From positions 1-64,000 of the forward strand of contig CANRAV010000004.1 in NCBI GenBank assembly GCA_947628695.1: a stretch of 64,000 nucleotides of DNA, given 5' to 3'. The notes below the pieces were generated by a model. The model worked only from the letters and a program-made list of their open reading frames with translations, did no database searches and was not told where the DNA came from. Made by a program: the position numbers and the translations under genes. Source of the stretch: an uncultured Clostridia bacterium. Its GTDB lineage: Bacteria > Bacillota > Clostridia > Oscillospirales > CAG-382. Positions 58,981 to 64,000 of this stretch are shown here, piece after piece. The stretch's first letter is position 1. Every line of letters starts with the position of its first letter.

Positions 58981-61344
58981 GTGCCTATTCCGGGCACGGC
59001 TGCACATAGAATGCAAAAAATTACAGAGCAAATTGAGATTATGACCTTGCCGACCATCGCGCTGCGCGGCATTGTCGTTTTTCCCAATATTGTTACAAGC
59101 TTTGAGATTGCAAGGAAGCAGTCGGTAAAAGCTTTAAAAACTGCGCAGGACGGCGACGGAAGGATATTCCTTGTAACTCAGGACGACCCTTCCATACTGG
59201 AGCCGAAGGCCAAAAATCTTCAGTCCGTCGGTGTTATCGCAAAAATTGACCACAGCTTTAAGCTTCCGGACGGGAACATCCAGGTAATTGCCGAGGGTAT
59301 TGCCAGGGCAGAGCTTAGGACTCTTGAGGAAGGCGACGGGGAGCTTGTAAGCACCGTTTATGTGCGCGAAATACAGTACGAGGAGATCGGCATAACAGAG
59401 CAGCTTGAAGCGATGAAGGACGCGTGGGCTGCATTGACCGAGTACCTTAAATATGCTCCCAACCGTTCAAAGGAAATAACCGACTCTGCGCGTTCCATAA
59501 CCGACGCAGGCATGCTTGCGGACTTTTTTGCCTCTTCGTTCCTGATTAAGACCGAGGACAGGCAGGCCGTTCTCGACGTTTACGACCCCATTGAAAGGCT
59601 CAACAAGTTTACGTCTATCATCAAGGCTGAGCTTGAGTACATGTACATAGACTCTGAAATTCAGAACAAGGTCAGGTCGACGCTTCAGAAAAATCAGAGG
59701 GACGCGTACCTGCGCGAGCAGCTTAGGGTCATCAGCTCGGAGCTTGGTAATTCCGACGAAGAAGGATACAGCGACGACGAGGAGCTTGTCGAAGCCATAA
59801 AAAGCCGGAATCTTCCGTTAGAGGTGCGCGCAAAGCTCATGAAAGAGGCTTCCAAAATCGCAAAAATGCCTTTCGGTTCGCAGGAAGCTACTGTCATAAG
59901 GAACTACATCGACGTGTGCCTTGAGCTGCCATGGAACAAATATTCTAAGGACAGGCTGGATGTTGAACGCGCAAGAAAGATACTTGAAAGCGACCACGAC
60001 GGGCTTAAAAAGGTAAAAGAGCGCATACTGGAGTACATTGCCGTCAAGAAGCAGACAAAGGAGCTGGAGGGACAGATACTTTGCTTTGTCGGCCCTCCCG
60101 GCGTGGGCAAAACCTCTATAGCGCGGTCGATAGCGCGCGCTCTTAACAGGAAGTACGTGCGCATTGCCCTTGGCGGTGTGCGGGACGAAGCGGATATAAG
60201 GGGTCACAGAAAGACCTATGTGGCTTCTATGCCCGGGCGTATTGTCAACGGCCTGAAGCTTGCGGGCACCATGAACCCGGTGATGCTTCTCGACGAGATA
60301 GACAAGCTCGCGGTTGACGCGCACGGCGACCCGTCTTCGGCACTGCTGGAGGTTTTGGACTCCGAACAGAACAAAACCTTCCGCGACCACTTTATAGAGC
60401 TGCCCATTGACCTTTCAAAGTGCCTTTTCATCACTACCGCGAACAGCGTGGAAACCATACCGGACGCACTTCTTGACAGGCTTGAGATAATACAAATGGA
60501 CAGCTATTCCGAAGAAGAGAAGCTGTCCATAGCAAAGAACCACCTTATACCGAAGCAGCTGAAGAAGCACGGGCTTACAAAAAAGGCTCTGCGCTTTACA
60601 GACGGCGGCATAAAGCTGCTTATAAACTCCTACACAAAGGAAGCCGGCGTAAGGTCGCTTGAGCGTGAAATTGCAAACATATGCCGCAAGGTGACCATGC
60701 TTTACATAAGCGGTAACGACAAAACTTTTACGGCTGACGAAGCGCTTATAAAGTCACTCCTGGGGGCAGAGCATTTTACCCCCGACAGGATCTACAGCGA
60801 AAACGAGGTAGGCGTTGTAAACGGCTTGGCGTGGACGTCTCTGGGTGGGGAAATGCTTCGCATAGAGGCACTGTCAATGCCGGGAAGCGGGAAGCTGGAG
60901 CTTACCGGGAATCTGGGCGACGTCATGAAGGAGTCGGCAAAGGCTGCAATTAGCTATATACGCGCTAACAGCGAGTATTTGGGCGTTGACGCGTCTTTTA
61001 CCGAAAAAAGGGACATCCACGTTCACGTGCCTGAGGGGGCAGTTCCGAAGGATGGGCCAAGTGCCGGCATCAGCATATGCACGGCTCTTGTTTCCGTGCT
61101 GTCACGCAGGGCCGTAAAGCAAAGCATAGCAATGACGGGGGAGCTGACTCTTACCGGCCGGGTTTTGAAAATCGGCGGACTTAAGGAAAAGTCCATGGCG
61201 GCATACAAGGCGGGTGTAAGCACCGTTATAATACCGGCCGAGAATTTGCCGGACGTTGAAGAATTTGACAGCGAAATAAAGGCCGCTTTAAATTTTGTGC
61301 CTGTAAAGAGCTTTTCCGAAGTGGCGTCTCTTGCTCTTGAGTAG
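58981..61344 (+). CDS. lon: ATP-dependent Lon protease
   Basis: This protease of about 787 residues degrades misfolded and regulatory proteins. The N-terminal substrate domain has LPTIALRGIVVFPN. The AAA+ module has Walker A FVGPPGVGKTSIARSIA, GGVRDEADIRGHRKTYVASMPG and Walker B VMLLDEIDKL. The peptidase domain has catalytic Ser in KDGPSAGIS and Lys in GGLKEKSMAAYKAG. The start is unclear. AAAGGAG lies only 1 nt before GTG 58981; TTG 58957 (track) precedes it; ATG 59011 and 59041 lack an SD. I list 58981 because the SD is strongest there, although the spacing is poor. Confidence 0.95.
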   Translation: MPIPGTAAHRMQKITEQIEIMTLPTIALRGIVVFPNIVTSFEIARKQSVKALKTAQDGDGRIFLVTQDDPSILEPKAKNLQSVGVIAKIDHSFKLPDGNIQVIAEGIARAELRTLEEGDGELVSTVYVREIQYEEIGITEQLEAMKDAWAALTEYLKYAPNRSKEITDSARSITDAGMLADFFASSFLIKTEDRQAVLDVYDPIERLNKFTSIIKAELEYMYIDSEIQNKVRSTLQKNQRDAYLREQLRVISSELGNSDEEGYSDDEELVEAIKSRNLPLEVRAKLMKEASKIAKMPFGSQEATVIRNYIDVCLELPWNKYSKDRLDVERARKILESDHDGLKKVKERILEYIAVKKQTKELEGQILCFVGPPGVGKTSIARSIARALNRKYVRIALGGVRDEADIRGHRKTYVASMPGRIVNGLKLAGTMNPVMLLDEIDKLAVDAHGDPSSALLEVLDSEQNKTFRDHFIELPIDLSKCLFITTANSVETIPDALLDRLEIIQMDSYSEEEKLSIAKNHLIPKQLKKHGLTKKALRFTDGGIKLLINSYTKEAGVRSLEREIANICRKVTMLYISGNDKTFTADEALIKSLLGAEHFTPDRIYSENEVGVVNGLAWTSLGGEMLRIEALSMPGSGKLELTGNLGDVMKESAKAAISYIRANSEYLGVDASFTEKRDIHVHVPEGAVPKDGPSAGISICTALVSVLSRRAVKQSIAMTGELTLTGRVLKIGGLKEKSMAAYKAGVSTVIIPAENLPDVEEFDSEIKAALNFVPVKSFSEVASLALE

Positions 61345-61359
61345 AAGGAGAGTTTGCGC

Positions 61360-61968
61360 ATGAATATGGTTTTCGGCGGGCTTAATCTGCACAATACGGA
61401 GCTTGCGGTCACCGCAGGTCTTCCCGGCCAGCTTATAAAGCAAGGCCTTCCGCAGGTGGCGTTTTCCGGCCGCTCGAATGTGGGGAAAAGCTCGCTTATA
61501 AATTCGATCCTCTGCAGAAAAAAGCTTGCCCGTGTCAGCTCCGAGCCGGGGAAGACGATAACCGTAAATTACTATCTCGTTGACAAAAAGCTTTACCTTG
61601 TCGATCTGCCGGGCTATGGCTATGCCCGCAGAAGCAAGTCGGACATTGCGCGCTGGTCGCGGCTGACACAGGGGTATTTTGAAAGCAATTCGGCAATAAA
61701 GCTTGTTTTGCAGCTTGTAGATTCACGCGTCGGGATAACCGACGACGACAGGGTGATGCTGGAGTGGCTTTCTCACTACTCGGTGCCGTATATTGTTGTC
61801 GTCACCAAGTGCGACAAGCCAAATAAAACGCAGCTTGCGAAAAGCGTCGGGAGGATAGTAAACGACCCGTCTGTCATGCCGGGGACGCAGTGCGTGCTGT
61901 ATTCGTCTTTAAAGGGACTGGGCAGAGAGGCCCTTATAGAGAGTGTTGTTGAGAGGGTGATTAACTGA
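61360..61968 (+). CDS. engB: ribosome biogenesis GTPase EngB (YsxC/YihA)
   Basis: This 202-residue TRAFAC GTPase is needed for large ribosomal subunit maturation. G motifs are VAFSGRSNVGKSSLINSIL (G1), GKTITVNYY (G2), LVDLPGYGYARRSK (G3, the typical EngB DLPGYGYA), VTKCDKPNK (G4) and YSSLKGLG (G5). ATG 61360 has SD AAGGAGA 9 nt upstream; the track's 61354 start is TTG. It follows lon by 15 nt, the common lon-engB (ysxC) order of Bacillota. Confidence 0.96.
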   Translation: MNMVFGGLNLHNTELAVTAGLPGQLIKQGLPQVAFSGRSNVGKSSLINSILCRKKLARVSSEPGKTITVNYYLVDKKLYLVDLPGYGYARRSKSDIARWSRLTQGYFESNSAIKLVLQLVDSRVGITDDDRVMLEWLSHYSVPYIVVVTKCDKPNKTQLAKSVGRIVNDPSVMPGTQCVLYSSLKGLGREALIESVVERVIN

Positions 61969-61969
61969 T

Positions 61970-63265
61970 ATGCTTCATAAAAACTTGTCTGTAAACGATA
62001 ACGGCCATTTGGCGATAGCGGGCTTTGACACCGTAGAGCTTGCAAAAAAATACAAAACGCCGCTTTACGTGCTTGACACCGACAGTGTGTACGAAAGCTG
62101 CGTTAAGTATAAAACGCTGATAAGCAAATATTTTGCCGAGGGAAGCAAGCCGCTTTTCGCAAGCAAGGCGCTTTCCTGTACGGAGATTTACAGAATTGCG
62201 GAAAAAGCGGGAATAGGCATAGACGTTGTCTCCGGCGGGGAAATATACACCGCAAAGAAAGCGGGTTTTCCGCTTAAAAACGCGTATTTCCACGGAAATA
62301 ACAAAACCGACGCGGACATTGCCTTTGCGCTTGACTGCGGCGTCGGCTGCTTTGTGGTTGACAATACCGAGGAGATAAACGCACTTCAGGCGGAGGCGGA
62401 GCGTCGGGGCATTTCCGTCCGTGTGATGCTTCGCGTCAGCCCCGGCATAGACCCGCACACGCACAAGGCTGTGGTCACAGGCTCCGTCGACTCTAAGTTC
62501 GGTATAGCAATAGAAACCGGCCAGGCGCTTGAAGCGATAAAGCTTATATCGGGATGCAAAAATCTCCTGCTTGAGGGGCTGCATTGCCACATAGGCTCGC
62601 AGATCTTTGAATACGACCCATTTGCGGAAGCCGCGGCGGTGCTTATACGCTTTGTTTCCGAGGTCAAGGCAAAGCTCCGCATATCCGTTAATGCATTAAA
62701 CCTTGGCGGAGGCTTCGGTGTGCGGTACACCGATGAAGACCCAGAATTTGACTACGAGGCTGTCCTTTCAAAGATCTCCGCATCGATAAAGAAAAGCTGT
62801 GCCGAATGCGGCGTGGAAGAGCCGAAGATATACTTTGAACCCGGCCGTTCCATAGTGGCGGCTGCCGGACTTACGCTTTACACCGTAGGCTCCTTCAAGA
62901 CCATAAAGGGCTACAAGTCCTACGTTTCCATAGACGGCGGCATGCCGGACAACCCGCGCTATGCGCTTTATCAATCAAAATACACCTGCCTTATTGCAAA
63001 TAAAGCAGGTGAAGAAAAAAGCGTATGCGCAACCGTTGCCGGCAGGTGCTGCGAAAGCGGCGACCTCATACAGGAGGACGTCAAGCTTCAGCACTGCGAG
63101 CGCGGGGACATACTTGCCGTTCTCGTAACCGGTGCGTACAACTATTCAATGGCATCAAACTACAACCGCCTGCCAAGGCCGGCGATGGTTGCAGTCGGCA
63201 GGGAAGGCGACCGCGTTATAATAAAGCGTGAAAGCTATGAAGACCTTGTCAGAAACGATATTTGA
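61970..63265 (+). CDS. lysA: diaminopimelate decarboxylase
   Basis: This 431-residue fold-type III PLP enzyme converts meso-diaminopimelate to L-lysine. The PLP lysine is in PLFASKALSCTEIYR, followed by GIDVVSGGEIYTA, GLHCHIGSQIFE, LNLGGGFGVRYTDED and YFEPGRSIVAAAG. The catalytic Cys is in VAGRCCESGDLI, and GAYNYSMASNYNRLPRPA marks the C-terminal active-site Tyr. The start is 1 nt after engB ends, with AGAGGGTGA upstream. Its 3' end overlaps the convergent pseudouridine synthase gene by 17 bp. Confidence 0.97.
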   Translation: MLHKNLSVNDNGHLAIAGFDTVELAKKYKTPLYVLDTDSVYESCVKYKTLISKYFAEGSKPLFASKALSCTEIYRIAEKAGIGIDVVSGGEIYTAKKAGFPLKNAYFHGNNKTDADIAFALDCGVGCFVVDNTEEINALQAEAERRGISVRVMLRVSPGIDPHTHKAVVTGSVDSKFGIAIETGQALEAIKLISGCKNLLLEGLHCHIGSQIFEYDPFAEAAAVLIRFVSEVKAKLRISVNALNLGGGFGVRYTDEDPEFDYEAVLSKISASIKKSCAECGVEEPKIYFEPGRSIVAAAGLTLYTVGSFKTIKGYKSYVSIDGGMPDNPRYALYQSKYTCLIANKAGEEKSVCATVAGRCCESGDLIQEDVKLQHCERGDILAVLVTGAYNYSMASNYNRLPRPAMVAVGREGDRVIIKRESYEDLVRNDI

Positions 63266-64000
63266 AAAGCTTTAAAAAATCCGGTTTCGACGCGTAAAAC
63301 TCCTTACCGTCGAGGTAGGAGAGGCTGTCCTTTTCGGACCGCAAAAACTCAATTCTGTAAGCACACAAAGACTGGTGGCAAAATCCCTGCCGCCTGTCTT
63401 TTTTGTTTACGGCGTATTTACCGTCGCCAAGCAGCGGATATCCCGCACCGGCAAGCTGCGCACGTATCTGGTGCGTCCTGCCCGTCACAAGCTCTGCAAG
63501 CACAAGGGACAAGCCGTTTTGGCTTTCAAGAACTTTGTACTTGGTAACGGCTTCCTTCTCGTCTGCGCTCGTCTTTTTGCCGCTTAAATAAACACGGTTT
63601 GCACCGCTGTCCTTCGATAAAAAGCCTCTAAGCGTCCCCTCCTTCGGCTGCGGCGTGCCGTGCACGGCCGCAAGGTATTGCTTTTTGACAAGGCGTTTCT
63701 TAATCCTGAGGTTCATGTCCCTAAGCGCGTCCCCGGTTTTCGCCGCAATGACAAGCCCGCAGGTGTTGCGGTCAATGCGGTTGCAAAGTGCAGGCGCAAA
63801 CGCCCCTCCGGGGGTGTACTCCCCCTTCTCGGAGAGATAGGCCTTTATGTGGTTTATAAGCGTGTTGTAGCCTTCCTTGTCGTCGGAGTGGCATATAAGC
63901 CCGGCCGGCTTGTCTGCAATTATTATGTTTTCGTCCTCATATACTACCTTTAAGTCCGGCTTTATGTGCGTGTATGCGGTCTCCTCCGCCGTCTCCGCAA
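63249..64000 (-). CDS. RluA-family pseudouridine synthase (partial)
   Basis: This gene is cut by the right edge; about 250 C-terminal residues are visible. The track lists only an internal ATG (63716), but reading the complement to the edge stays open. It shows LKVVYEDENIIIADKPAGLI, then the catalytic motif region NRIDRNTCGLVIAAKTG containing the active-site Asp (the HRLDxxTSG loop of the family), then YLAAVHGTP, LAELVTGRTHQIRAQLAGAGYPLLGDGKY and CHQSLCAYRIEF. These enzymes isomerise uridines in 23S rRNA or tRNA. Which of RluC, RluD or RluA it is cannot be decided without the N-terminus, where an S4 domain may lie. Confidence 0.92.
   Translation of the reverse strand, partial: AETAEETAYTHIKPDLKVVYEDENIIIADKPAGLICHSDDKEGYNTLINHIKAYLSEKGEYTPGGAFAPALCNRIDRNTCGLVIAAKTGDALRDMNLRIKKRLVKKQYLAAVHGTPQPKEGTLRGFLSKDSGANRVYLSGKKTSADEKEAVTKYKVLESQNGLSLVLAELVTGRTHQIRAQLAGAGYPLLGDGKYAVNKKDRRQGFCHQSLCAYRIEFLRSEKDSLSYLDGKEFYASKPDFLKLFKYRF

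Noticed and set aside
1-64000. CRISPR array, prophage or insertion sequence
   Set aside because: No regularly spaced repeats, Cas genes, transposase, integrase or phage structural motifs were seen; the AP2 protein alone is not enough.

Overview
The window looks like a chromosomal segment of an anaerobic, endospore-forming Gram-positive bacterium of the Clostridia (Bacillota), probably Oscillospirales-like. The evidence is a SpoIIID sporulation regulator, HPr kinase/phosphorylase, Bce-type peptide-sensing modules, sortase-anchored surface proteins, strong SigA promoters (TTGACA-N17-TATAAT) and good Shine-Dalgarno sites. The exact lineage cannot be fixed from the sequence alone. I see no rRNA, CRISPR array, transposase or prophage; the only RNA gene I can defend is one tRNA-Pro.

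Region 1-7.3 kb concerns sulfur and vitamin B6. A minus-strand operon runs mnmA, pdxS, pdxT, an E1-like MoeB/ThiF protein, a rhodanese, a small Cys-rich protein and tcdA (cut by the left edge). Divergently, a strong promoter drives cysK and an O-acetylhomoserine sulfhydrylase. The cysK leader holds a candidate cysteine leader peptide (ending RRCCR) and an inverted repeat, GCCTA-N9-TAGGC, that recurs with the same spacing over the nifS-iscU promoter at 40.6 kb.

Region 7.3-15.8 kb and region 32.3-40.5 kb hold two giant paralogous surface proteins (about 2,270 and 2,510 residues) with VWA domains, pilin-like beta domains and MPFTG/LPFTG anchors. Each is preceded by a homologous ~350-bp non-coding block ending in the same promoter. 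The first is followed by a protein with four zinc-ribbon-like repeats and an AP2-like DNA-binding domain.

Between and after them lie housekeeping and envelope genes. These include a metalloprotease/GNAT/AlkZ-related trio, an Mrp-type Fe-S carrier operon, and an acyltransferase/GT8 cluster that includes a GT8-acyltransferase fusion. They also include an alr/nnr/lipoprotein operon, an SGNH lipoprotein, a GH3 hexosaminidase and an isolated tRNA-Pro(GGG). At 40.6-42.3 kb is nifS-iscU. At 42.4-49.3 kb an ABC exporter leads into a two-component system and a BceAB-like transporter. At 49.4-55.2 kb are an Eis-like GNAT, AnmK, SpoIIID, a metallophosphoesterase and topoisomerase III. At 55.3-63.3 kb is a long plus-strand run: membrane protein, second MnmA, HprK, ROK glucokinase, Lon, EngB and LysA. 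It is met at the right edge by a convergent RluA-type pseudouridine synthase that runs out of the window.

Codon choice changes near 4.65 kb. The mnmA-to-tcdA operon favours ATC/ATT for Ile, whereas the genes to its right favour ATA for Ile and CTT for Leu. The left operon may therefore be acquired, or the contig may be joined there.
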